A stretch of 64,000 nt of DNA from the NCBI GenBank assembly GCA_973895155.1, contig OZ316897.1, positions 2,976,001 through 3,040,000 of the forward strand, written 5' to 3'. Made by a program: the position numbers and the translations under genes. The DNA comes from Marsupella aquatica. Its lineage: Eukaryota; Marchantiophyta. Below are positions 56,179 to 64,000 of the stretch, piece after piece. The notes beneath the pieces are model-generated. The model was not told the DNA's origin, did no database searches, and was given only the letters and a program-made list of their open reading frames with translations. Numbering within the stretch: position 1 is the stretch's first letter; every line of letters begins with the position of its first letter.

Positions 56179-56844
56179 CTATTGATACTGTTTCCATTTT
56201 GGAGTGTTTCGCCACAAATACACACGCACATCTCTTGCCAAGGCCAACTCCTGCAACACTGGTTGAAGTTTGTTGCTTATAAACGTATCTGCAAGGAGAC
56301 CATTATTATTGCCGTTGAAGCAATCACAAAACAGCATCGAGTATTCGGGGTTAAAGAAACTTCTGTGAGGTAAATCATCAAGAAGGATGGTGTTGCTGTC
56401 ATTATAAGGTGCGCTTGTCCGATCTCCATATAAAACGAGGTAATCCCAAATATTTTTCAGTAATTTCACAAAGCAATTTTTCCCTTTGTTTCTTCCAGCC
56501 CCATAAAATATCCCAGTCGACAAGGCTTCCGCTTCAGTTCTCACAAAGACAAATCGATGCTTCTCGTTGGGAAACACTTTCTCCAAAATCTCATGCACAT
56601 TATGATATACGGCACAGGCCCATATCCCCACATCAAATGTCTGAAGACACCATTCAACGAAGCGCCGCATTCCCGGTCTTACATAGATGATTCTATTCTT
56701 TAGAAACAATGTCTCCCCGTTTTCAGTATTTATATCCCTAAGAGACTTTGCTCACACTCCCGATATTTGCACAATATGTAAGATGACATTCATGTCAAGT
56801 ACGAGCAGTTTACGAGGAACGGTGTTTTGTATAATAGTTGCCAT
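56179..56844 (-). pseudogene. FCP1/NIF-like phosphatase domain with an in-frame stop
   Basis: Read from ATG at 56844, the minus strand encodes an FCP1-homology (HAD-type) domain of the plant small-CTD-phosphatase-like group. It opens RKLLVLDMNVILHIV, the phosphatase motif I, then meets TGA at 56752-56754. It continues in the same frame with VRPGMRRFVEWCLQTFDVGI and NTILLDDLPHRSF (motif III region), and stops at 56179. The first Asp of the catalytic DxDx(T/V) is kept but the second is Asn, as in several plant relatives thought to be inactive. One stop in an otherwise clean 222-codon frame suggests recent inactivation or, less likely, an unusually short intron. A further minus-strand frame at 55843-56121 may be a C-terminal part. 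It lies only ~150 bp after the ULP1-like gene on the same strand. Confidence 0.7.
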
Positions 56845-56991
56845 ATCGTATGTTACAATATCTATAGAGTGATGAAACAATAAATGACAATCAATATCGT
56901 AAAGTCAATGCAAGAGCGTAACATCAATTACGATGCCTTGCAGCGTATGGAAGTTTGACGATAACATATTCCACACGAGAATCGCGTAGAT

Positions 56992-57997
56992 CTAACTCAA
57001 ATGGTGACGATAAAGGCTTAGAACAATATTCCTCCTTTCAGCATCCATGTCCTCGGCTTTGAAATCAATAGGCTTCTCCCTACTCCGGTAATCGGCAAAT
57101 TTGATGACAAACACTCCGCAGTTGTAGTCATCGGTTTGAAGAGGGATGTCTTTACAACAATTTCTCGGCCATGACAAAGCATTCAGTTCCTTATGAGTTC
57201 TGAACATGGCTTCATCATCTAGATATCTTGCTAGGTTCTCAAGAACTTCAGGGTTATCTCCGTGCAAAGAATCCAAATAGTCCAGTTTCCTAAGACCCAT
57301 GTCGATGATGACCAGTGCCCAATGGTTATGTCCCTCATGAATAGGGACCATGACCATCTCTACATCAGTTAAAAAGTACTCCAACTTCGAGGTCCAAGTT
57401 TGAACATTGTCATACTTATATCCACCTCGAGCAAGTTCCGAATAGAACCAAGTATCAAAAATATGAACCTGTGGGAGGTCGGTACCCGCGGATTCTGCTC
57501 TCGAAGCAATCAGACCAAAATAAGCATTCAGAATTTCATAAGTTATCCATCGCTCGGGACCTAGACATGCCATCTCGCGACGAGTTATGACGCATCCAGG
57601 CACTGATTGTCGACAAAACTAAATCCTGATCCATGTTAGGGTTGAGGCAAAAGTCTATCGCCACATCATTGTTCAGGTTGAGAGAAGTGTGAAAGAGTGA
57701 ATTGGCACCTGCCTTATTTGCAGGCTCCACTGCAAGTTCCACGGCAACATTATCGACATGTCCGATGACGGGCTCGACCTCGCATGGACCCTGATTTTCT
57801 GCCCAAGTATGGGGAGGGGATGGATTGACGATGTTAACGGCCTCTTGAACTCCAGTGACAACTCGAAGGTAATCGGAAGGATCCTCAGACACAACCGGTG
57901 CAATATCATTTACAATTGAGTCCACCTCGCCAAACGACCCCACACGAGGCTCGCGTAGAGATAGAGGGATCCCATCATCATTGTGTTCTTCCTCCAC
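56992..57997 (-). pseudogene. ULP1/SENP-type cysteine peptidase (C48), frameshifted and 5'-truncated
   Basis: The downstream frame (stop at 56992) encodes a C48 SUMO-protease-like domain. It has ERWITYEILNAYFGLI, WTSKLEYFLTDVE, then the catalytic His in HNHWALVIIDM, Asp in DYLDSLHG, the oxyanion Gln in PLQTDDYN and nucleophile Cys in NCGVFVIKFADY. All key residues are present. The upstream part, 57536-57997, encodes an acidic linker (LNPNMDQDLVLSTIS) in another frame. The two overlap with no room for an intron, so a one-base frameshift near 57536-57620 separates them. Upstream the linker frame stays open to about 58051, where a repeat-family copy begins, so the true 5' end is cut off. Such domains are common as cargo of plant MULE and CACTA transposons as well as in host SUMO proteases. 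Which applies here is open. Confidence 0.7.
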
Positions 57998-58050
57998 AAG
58001 AGGTCCTTCGGAACTCCCTAAGTGGTGGATCAGTCTTTGCGCCTCACCAA

Positions 58051-58210
58051 CTCGGGGGGGTCACTTCCACGGAAGTGCCACATCACGTGCGATGAAGTAT
58101 AGGGCCATTTAATTGGGTTCAGCGGAAGACTTCCGAAGTTTGGTGGAAGAACAAAAGGGTCCGTTTTAATTGTTGGGATGCTCTAAAGAACAATAGGCAT
58201 TTTTTATATG
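58051..58210 (+). repeat. repeat-family copy opening CTCGGGGGGGTCAC, at the 5' break of the ULP1-like gene
   Basis: It starts exactly CTCGGGGGGGTCACTTCC, the same end as the element at 59738, and aligns with it for about 150 bp. Two short hairpins are built in: CACTTCC-AC-GGAAGTG and CGGAAG-A-CTTCCG. A matching right end was not found, so this copy is probably truncated. Confidence 0.7.
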
Positions 58211-58607
58211 GGACATATTCCACGGAAGGTGTCCAGGAAAGTTAGGGAATTTATTGCCATATGTTCATGTGACACGCATCATGTTTAGGTTGGACCACGT
58301 GTCTCCTTGTAATTGCAACACGTGGTTTTAGGTGGTACATATGATTTTTTGCTGCAACATGAATGTTTCAATTTTTGCCCTATTGTAACCAAACTTTTGT
58401 CCAAAAACTATATTGTGAAGGATTTCAGTTTTTGATTTATTGGGACGGGGTCTAAAGTGGGTTAAGGGACCCTCGGGGGAACAATGATACCACTCAGGGT
58501 TTGTGAGGGCCGTCCATGTTTAGGGTTTAAGATCGAACGGTTAATAATGGCCCGGGTGGCGGATTTAGAGATGGGGATTGTGGGCCCGAGGATGGGGGAG
58601 GACGCGC

Positions 58608-58634
58608 GAACATTGAGTTTCAAACTCAATGTTC
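58608..58634. repeat. 27-bp perfect palindrome (13-bp arms, 1-base centre)
   Basis: GAACATTGAGTTT, one C, then the exact reverse complement. It lies just ahead of a GCTGCG repeat. An identical 13-1-13 geometry occurs at 40872 with unrelated sequence. Confidence 0.9.
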
Positions 58635-58639
58635 ACTTT

Positions 58640-58831
58640 CTTTGTGCAAATTGGGAGGGCTGCGTTGCGCTGCCGTGACTCTCTTTGTGACAATCGAGAG
58701 GGCTGCGCTACGCTACCGTGACATTGGAGGATCTTCAAGTTTAATTTCTTCGTGACAATCGGGACTGCGCTGCGCTGCCGCGACTTTGGAGGATCATTCG
58801 ACTGCGTTGCGCTGCCGCGACATAGGAGAGG
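58640..58831. repeat. degenerate repeat of GCTGCG(C/T)TGCGCTGCCG(C/T)GAC
   Basis: Four copies of a GC-rich 20-bp core near 58660, 58702, 58764 and 58801, separated by variable spacers that often contain TTGTGACAATCG or TTGGAGGATC. GC content is well above the surroundings. Confidence 0.7.
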
Positions 58832-58899
58832 ACCGAGGAGAGGATCGGGGTAGACTGAGTATTGCTGTTGCCACAAGTTCTGGTGCGAGTTTTCAGAGG

Positions 58900-59680
58900 A
58901 GGTACATTGTCGAGGCCGACTGTTACTTGGTTTGGATCGAGCTTGATAGAAACTGATCAGGTTTCCACCATAGCTTTTTGCTTGTTTCCTTGCGTACTGC
59001 TTCTTCTTATGTTTCTTTCTGATATGTGTTAGGAGGATGACAACGCTACAGAGAAAGGTTGGTGGAAAGCAGGTGATGCTCCTAGCTTATGTGGCCCCTT
59101 GGAGGTTGCTCCTCTTGCAAATGCTGCAGCACATTGATGTCAATTGCTATTTGTTTGCTAGCATTTCCTCTTTGCCTACGACGTGGTCTTTTCGTTTCAT
59201 TCCAGAGGAGCTCTAGTTGACTGAGGAGGTCGGGACGACTGTTGTTGGTGCGAGTTCAGAGGCTCTCCATGTTCTTTGTGAGAAATCAAAGGTTGATTGC
59301 TGTGCGCTGCTGCAAGCTGGAGCTGTAGTCAACTGTGGAGGCCACGAGGACTGCTGCTGCCATGGTTTTAGAGGTCCGTCCATTCTCTTTGAGACAATTG
59401 GGAGGACTGCTGTTGCGGCAAGTTCAGAGGGCGGAAGGACTGTTGCTGTGCAAGTTTGGAGAGTAGGTAGACTGTGGAGGCGTGTGGAGGTCGACTGCTA
59501 CTTGGTTTCAGACACTACTTTACAGAGCTCGGATTGGCAGAAAGAAGGTGATACTCTGAGCTTCTATGTCCCCTTGGAGGTCGCTCCTATTGCAAATGTT
59601 GTCGCACATTGATGTTGCTATTTTTTGCTAGCATTTCCTCTGTACCTGCGATGTGGTCTTTCCTTTCATTGAAGAGGTCC
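58900..59680 (+). repeat. segmental duplication, ~200 bp unit in two copies
   Basis: About 59040-59206 and 59512-59680 share CCTTGGAGGT(T/C)GCTCCT, TTGCAAATG, CGCACATTGATGT-like and TTGCTAGCATTTCCTCT. A leading part (GACTG(T/C)TACTTGGTTT) matches at ~58918 and ~59490. Copy 1 has ~95 extra bases after that point, flanked by GT and AG. The frame at 59217-59612 has no ATG start and is not a gene. Confidence 0.65.
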
Positions 59681-59737
59681 GAAGGGCGATGCTGGCTGGA
59701 TGTCTGTTGTTGTCTGGTTCTTTAGTTGCAAGGTTGA

Positions 59738-60066
59738 CTCGGGGGGGTCACTTCCACGGAAGTGACACATCACGTGCGACGAAGTATAGGCCCATTTAAA
59801 TGGGTGTGGCGGAAGACTTCCAAAGTTTGGTGGAAGAACACATAGGGCATGTTTTATTGATTGGTCGACTTTAAAGAACACATAGGCCTATTTAATTGCA
59901 AAAAATACTTTCTATAAAGTTTTTAGGGGTTTTTTAATAAAAAATGACAAAATTTTAAGAAAGAAAGGGCTTTGCAAAAAATAATAATTTCACTTTAAAG
60001 TTAGGGGGGTCAAACCCTAAAACGTCGCACGCGATGTATGGCCCTCCATATAGTGACCCCCCCGAG
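59738..60066. mobile_element. short non-autonomous DNA element with 14-bp perfect TIRs
   Basis: The left end at 59738-59751 is CTCGGGGGGGTCAC and the right end at 60053-60066 is its exact reverse complement. Just outside, GGTTGA is present on the left and two bases beyond the right end, which may be a target duplication (or an 8-bp one with two mismatches). The ~329 bp interior is AT-rich with no coding sequence. The left 160 bp is shared with the copies at 58051 and, more weakly, 54965. The superfamily cannot be set with confidence. Confidence 0.65.
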
Positions 60067-60619
60067 GGGGTTGAGCTACGTGATATTGCTTGCAGACAGA
60101 CGCGGACCCAGAAGGGATGCTTGGTGAGGGCGGAAGATAGAAGGAAGTGTTTGATCTGCCAGGTTAGAATCTATCACTCCTGTGAGTTTGTAATTGGAAG
60201 TTTCCATACAAACAGAGTCTATGTTGTCACAGTCACAAGCCTATGTGCTTGCATTGCCTTGAAAAGAGCCACCCTGAAATCCAGCTTGTTCAGTTATAGA
60301 AGCTTCTAAAAAGTTGCACATCTGATCCCCACTCGCATTGGCAAGATTGTCCATTTAGAACTCAGCAAGAGACATCGGTGCTTTCTTGGTGAGTGCTGCT
60401 TGGTTGGTGATCGATGCTTGATCTTTGTTGTGATCGGTGCTCGGTGCTCGCCATCCAAATCAGATCCAATGCAATCCTGCACTGACTGTGCTGTGAAGGT
60501 AAGAACATTGCTATTCATATAGCAACTCTTTTTGTGGGTTCCAAAGTGAATGAAATTTTGCTAACTATGTTTACTTGTAGCTTGGCTTAGCAGAATGCAC
60601 ATAGTTAGCAAAAAACTGA

Positions 60620-61015
60620 TAGTCTCTCAGGGGGGGTCTACTATCAGAGTTGGAACATGTTAGCAGACAACGGGGTATTTACAAACGATAGGAAACAGCA
60701 AACAATAACAGAAAATAGAAACTGGTAACAGGAAAATGAGTGGTAATGTTTTTTGAAATTTTTTTGAGAAAAAAAAAGTTTTTTTTTTTTTCAAAATTTT
60801 ATTTTATTTGCTAGCGCCCAAAGCTAGCCAAAAAATGTTGTAACTTAGATTTTTTTGGAAAATGAAACTTTTTAGAAAATATTTTGACATGGTTATTTTT
60901 CCTGGTAACAGTAACTTTTTGCTGGTAATAGGAAAAAATTTCCTGGTACCAGTAAACCTGTTTCCTATTTACTGTCACGCGTGCCATACCTGCAGAAAAC
61001 TGATAGTAGAGAGAC
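60620..61015. mobile_element. possible MITE-like inverted repeat element
   Basis: The left flank has GGTCTACTATCAG at 60635, and the right flank has the inverted CTGATAGTAGAGAGAC at 61000-61015. Moving inward, both arms show ATAGGAAACAG and (C)TGGTAACAGG-type motifs in inverse order, with CCTGGTAACAGTAA and CTGGTAATAGGAAA on the right. A/T runs fill the middle. No target duplication was identified, so the element call is tentative. Confidence 0.45.
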
Positions 61016-61381
61016 AAACCCTCGGACTATGAAAGAAAGCTTGTTTGTCAATGTGATAGAGAACCTGGTTTTTTTTACCTGCGCAGTTTATTTAACCTGG
61101 CATTTTTGTTTTTCAAAGCATTTCTGGTGAGACTGCAAAGAGTGTCACAGTGAGAGAGTTTGCGCGCGGTCCTCATTCACTTTCACTGTACTAAGCTTTT
61201 GGTGTATGTTGAGACTATTGATGTTTTATTGAGCTTTTTGTTGTGTGTGGGACTTGTGCAGGGGTTTTGTATTGAATTATCACAGAGCAGCAATTCTAAG
61301 CATCTGTTTGGAGGATTCAAGTAAGCTTCATTTTGTTGCAGAGCAGCAGACGGTTTCTTATAGTTTATGGTTTAGTGTACC

Positions 61382-61786
61382 ATGAGTCGTAGACAAGCCA
61401 TTCCACAAAAAGCCACACCTAGTTCAGTATCAAACCCCATTTTCCAAGGCGTGAATGCCATCTTAGTTCAAAATGGATTTTCCAAAGCTCGTTTTCAAGT
61501 CTTTCACAAAAAGCTGATAGAACGTCATGGTGGACAATGTGATATTCTATCCACCAAGACCACTCACATTGTTGCCGATTCATGGAAAGCAGTCCTGTCC
61601 ACATGGTCCTGGTCTGATGTGAATCACTTTGTTCAAAATCAGGCAATGAAAGTTGTCTCATTTGAATGGATGTGTGAATCCTTAAAGGTAGGGGTACGTC
61701 TGCAAGAAGGCCCTTTCAACTTAATGTTGACTGAGGTAGAATCTGAGGCTCACAATACCAAGAGGAAACTAGAAATGATTAAATAG
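61382..61786 (+). CDS. small BRCT-domain protein
   Basis: A 134-codon frame from ATG at 61382. Residues ~19-115 form one BRCT domain: IFQGVNAILVQNGFSKAR at the first strand, RHGGQCDILSTKTTHIVAD at the turn with the conserved Gly-Gly, and VVSFEWMCESLKVG with the conserved Trp. BRCT domains bind phosphopeptides or partner BRCTs in DNA repair. The layout (N-terminal BRCT after a short basic lead, ending EGPF) recalls the N-terminus of DNA polymerase lambda, but no polymerase domain follows. A GTAGGG after LK could be a splice donor, yet reading on gives a normal BRCT end, so the stop at 61784 is accepted. It may be a complete small gene or the first exon of the gene downstream. Confidence 0.65.
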   Translation: MSRRQAIPQKATPSSVSNPIFQGVNAILVQNGFSKARFQVFHKKLIERHGGQCDILSTKTTHIVADSWKAVLSTWSWSDVNHFVQNQAMKVVSFEWMCESLKVGVRLQEGPFNLMLTEVESEAHNTKRKLEMIK

Positions 61787-62770
61787 GATGAGGCAAATGC
61801 CCTTTGGCAAAGTGTAAACTTGATCATACCAAAACGCAGGTGTATATAGGACTGGTTACGTTTTCCAAGTGTATCCCTGTGTTTGGTGCAGTTTACATAA
61901 TAAAGACCTGCTTGTCTGATGCAAATGTTTGCATATAGGAGTCTGTCTATTTTTGGACGCTATCTACTCTGTATGTTTGTTTGATACTTGTATGCATGAA
62001 ATATAACTTCAACTCCCTTTCTTTCTTGCAAGGATCAATTGGTAGAAGTCGGGAATTGGGGAGGTTGTGTTCAGGCCCTTGCTAAGGTCAATCCCGATAC
62101 CTTGTTTGTTGTGGCCTTGTCATTTTGTTGGAGTGGGCACAATCTGTGTGTACTGCACTGAAGATGGTTGTCACACGTAGTGTATTGTCTGAGTACCATC
62201 GACAGAAGGGTGAGCGCTTTCGTGTGAAGATGATCCATTCTGGGATCGTGCCTACAGACTGTGCTGTGACCTGGGGCTATCCATCTGTGCCTCGCAACCA
62301 TTACCGGAGGCTAAGTACATCCCCACCAGCCCCAAACAGTATCCGTCTAGTTAAACAGACAGATGGGGTGCTGGATGAGGACCGTGTCTTCTTGGAGGCT
62401 TGTCTCCATTGTCACACCCATACATGTGATCGTTGTAGGGGAGGTGACTCTAACATAGTGCAGACTTTTGCACAGTACATGGCAAGAATGTCGTGGGGTG
62501 GTTGCCTGGCATGAAACACCTGTCATTTCATCAATGATTGTGTCTATGGTGGGACATGTCCAGGTTCTGCCCATGATGGTGATGCACACTCAAGTTGTTG
62601 ACTTCTGATTCTGCATTGCTCACATTGCAGGATGGATCAAAGGAGCCCACAGGGAAGTCATGCCCCTGGTGGTGCCTACTGGCTATGATTGCTGGTGGAC
62701 TATCGCTCCTTCTGGTACATCACATGCCTGCCCCTCTGCCTGCCCCTAATTTTTGAAGGTAATTTTGCAG
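61787..62770 (+). other. possible exons between the BRCT gene and the PHD module
   Basis: Plus-strand frames here look partly coding: about 62034-62160 (VGNWGGCVQALAKVNPD), 62160-62514 (EACLHCHTHTCDRCRGG) and 62631-62714 (WIKGAHREVMPLVV). Several have AG before or GT after them. I could not join them in a consistent phase to each other or to the PHD module. They may be exons of one larger gene or decayed remains. Confidence 0.35.
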
Positions 62771-63482
62771 ATCTTGTTCAGCATGACACACATTGCTCGT
62801 CAGTTGCTGGATCCAAGATTTGGGCATAGGGAGCACCTTCGTATGGATCCCCCTTGCTGTTTTGAATGTGATGAGGGAGGAACTGTTTTGTTCTGTGATG
62901 ACCCTTGTGGTCGCCATTTTCATTATGTAGTTGATGGCCACAACCCCGATGAGGAAGATGGCCATGGACCTACATGTCAGCGGATTGTCATTTCCAGAGG
63001 TCATGATTGGGCTGCAGCTTGGCTTTGTGACCTCTATCAGCAAAACAGAGGAAGATGTTTTGGTTGTGGACTCCTTGGCAGAACCTTGAGACCCACCACA
63101 GACGAGCCCCTTGTGATCCAGTGTTCTCATGATGACTGCTACTCATTTTACCATGTGGGTTGTCTTCGGACACTTCTGCGATATATTGGGGGAAATGCCT
63201 TTCACCCGCCATCCAGATAACCCTGATGCACATCCCGATGCTCTTATATGCCCACGACATTACTGTGAGGTCTGTAAGGAGTATCGGGAGGGCATTTGGG
63301 ATTTTGTCCAATGTCGTAGATGCCCTCGTGCATGGTGTCGTGATGAAGGACCAACAACAGACAAGCACTTGAGGAGAAGGGTGAGGGGCCGAGACACCTG
63401 GGACATTGGACAGTGGCGCATGATTTACTGTACTTGCCATGTCATCCCAGAGGGTTCTGATATCCCAAGTACCCATGACTAG
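62771..63482 (+). pseudogene. EDM2-like tandem PHD module, broken by one extra G
   Basis: EDM2 is a plant nuclear protein that reads histone marks and, with ASI1 and AIPP1, controls transcript processing at heterochromatin-bearing introns and of resistance genes. The module here follows the EDM2 order. A first PHD has CCFECDEGGTVLFCDDPCGR and HFH. The second, of extended type, has RCFGCGLLG and CSHDDCYSFYHVGC. The third has ICPRHYCEVCKEY and CRRCPRAWC. A terminal RMIYCTCHVIPEGSDIP matches the conserved end of the region. The frame breaks at GGGGG, 63188-63192: removing one G joins the two frames exactly. In the third finger the usual His (YHRKC) is replaced by Trp-Cys. The stop at 63480 ends it without the helicase/methyltransferase-like rest of EDM2. 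The start is uncertain (first ATG 62783; an acceptor-like CAG precedes 62771). Confidence 0.7.
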
Positions 63483-63563
63483 ACCAGCATGACTGCTACT
63501 AATTCCACCATCTTATAACTTGAACCTTTTTTGTAGTGGACCCATAAGACAACCTAAATTATA

Positions 63564-63798
63564 CTTAAATATTTGGTTGAATGCTATGGATCGACTTAAG
63601 TATTTGGTTGAATGCTATGGATCGACTTAAGTATTTGGTTGAATGCTATGGATTGACTTAAGTATTTGGTTGAATGCTATGGATCGACTTAAGTATTTGG
63701 TTGAATGCTATGGACTTAAGTATTTCGATGAATGAAATGGACTTAAGTATTTGGTTGAACGAAGTGGAAGTTTGATGAACTGAAATGGACTTAAGTAA
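63564..63798. repeat. 31-bp minisatellite, five good and about three worn copies
   Basis: Units of 31 bp start at 63564, 63595, 63626, 63657 and 63688 and read CTTAAGTATTTGGTTGAATG then CTATGGATCGA. Shorter variants continue to ~63798 with CTTAAGTATTT(C/G)G and GAA(C/T)GAA(A/G)TGGA. It follows directly on the EDM2-like module. Confidence 0.9.
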
Positions 63799-64000
63799 GT
63801 TTCATTGACTACAATAGATTGAGTGTTCAAATGACATTGTGAATGGTTGACTTGAGTCCTGATCTTTTTCCATGTCTGTCCATTGTTGTATGACAGGTTC
63901 ATGTACCTAATCCCTATCCCTTACTTTCACAGCCTGTATAACTGTCCATCATGGCACACCTAGGCATGAGCTCTGTCAGATTGGTAGAAAAGGGTGAGGA

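Noticed and set aside
59217-59612. 131-codon plus-strand frame with many Cys
   Set aside because: It has no ATG start, overlaps a segmental duplication and shows no zinc-finger spacing.

Overview
This is nuclear DNA from a plant. The genes have GT-AG introns, two products are plastid-type proteins (a 2Fe-2S ferredoxin with a presequence and a split YidD-family gene), and CDC5 and the GH3 exo-beta-glucosidases have plant-like sequence. One intact gene encodes an STPGR (SHIPPO) repeat protein, a family tied to flagellar axonemes. That argues for a plant with swimming sperm (bryophyte, lycophyte or fern) rather than a seed plant. Intron sizes of a few hundred bases, moderate base composition and long repeat-rich gaps fit a bryophyte such as a liverwort best. 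This species guess is inference.

Layout. 1-5.8 kb is gene-free and repeat-rich. 6.0-7.9 kb (-) is an intronless GH3 beta-glucosidase. 13.0-14.2 kb (+) is an unrecognised 406-residue protein with a duplicated C-terminal domain. 14.2-21 kb is mostly repeats. 21.0-21.8 kb (+) is a dead third GH3 copy split by a long-TIR, Mutator-like insertion. 22.1-24.6 kb (+) is the YidD-family gene. 27.2-31.2 kb (+) is CDC5, in five exons whose phases all agree. 37.2-39.1 kb (+) is a second intact intronless GH3 gene, in inverted orientation to the first. 39-43.7 kb is a repeat field with a possible SINE. 43.7-46.7 kb (+) is a three-exon GH20 beta-N-acetylhexosaminidase. 47.5-48.1 kb (-) is the STPGR gene and 50.4-51.0 kb (-) is the ferredoxin. 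51-61 kb is accessory DNA: broken FCP1-like phosphatase and ULP1-type peptidase genes side by side on the minus strand, and a repeat family whose best copy is a ~330 bp element with 14-bp inverted termini. 61.4-63.5 kb (+) holds a small BRCT-domain gene and an EDM2-like PHD module broken by one extra G. A 31-bp minisatellite follows.

The genes do not form a pathway or operon. The conserved ones are housekeeping or plastid genes (CDC5/Prp19 splicing complex, ferredoxin, YidD), secreted glycosidases (three GH3 copies, one GH20) and a sperm-flagellum gene. Two themes link the rest. Local duplication and decay made the GH3 cluster and amplified the 3' ends of GH3-1 and STPGR into minisatellites. 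Non-autonomous DNA transposons cut into or flank decayed genes. The best candidates for undescribed biology are the duplicated-domain protein at 13 kb, the ULP1/FCP1-like pair at 56-58 kb, and the BRCT/EDM2-like module at 61-63 kb.
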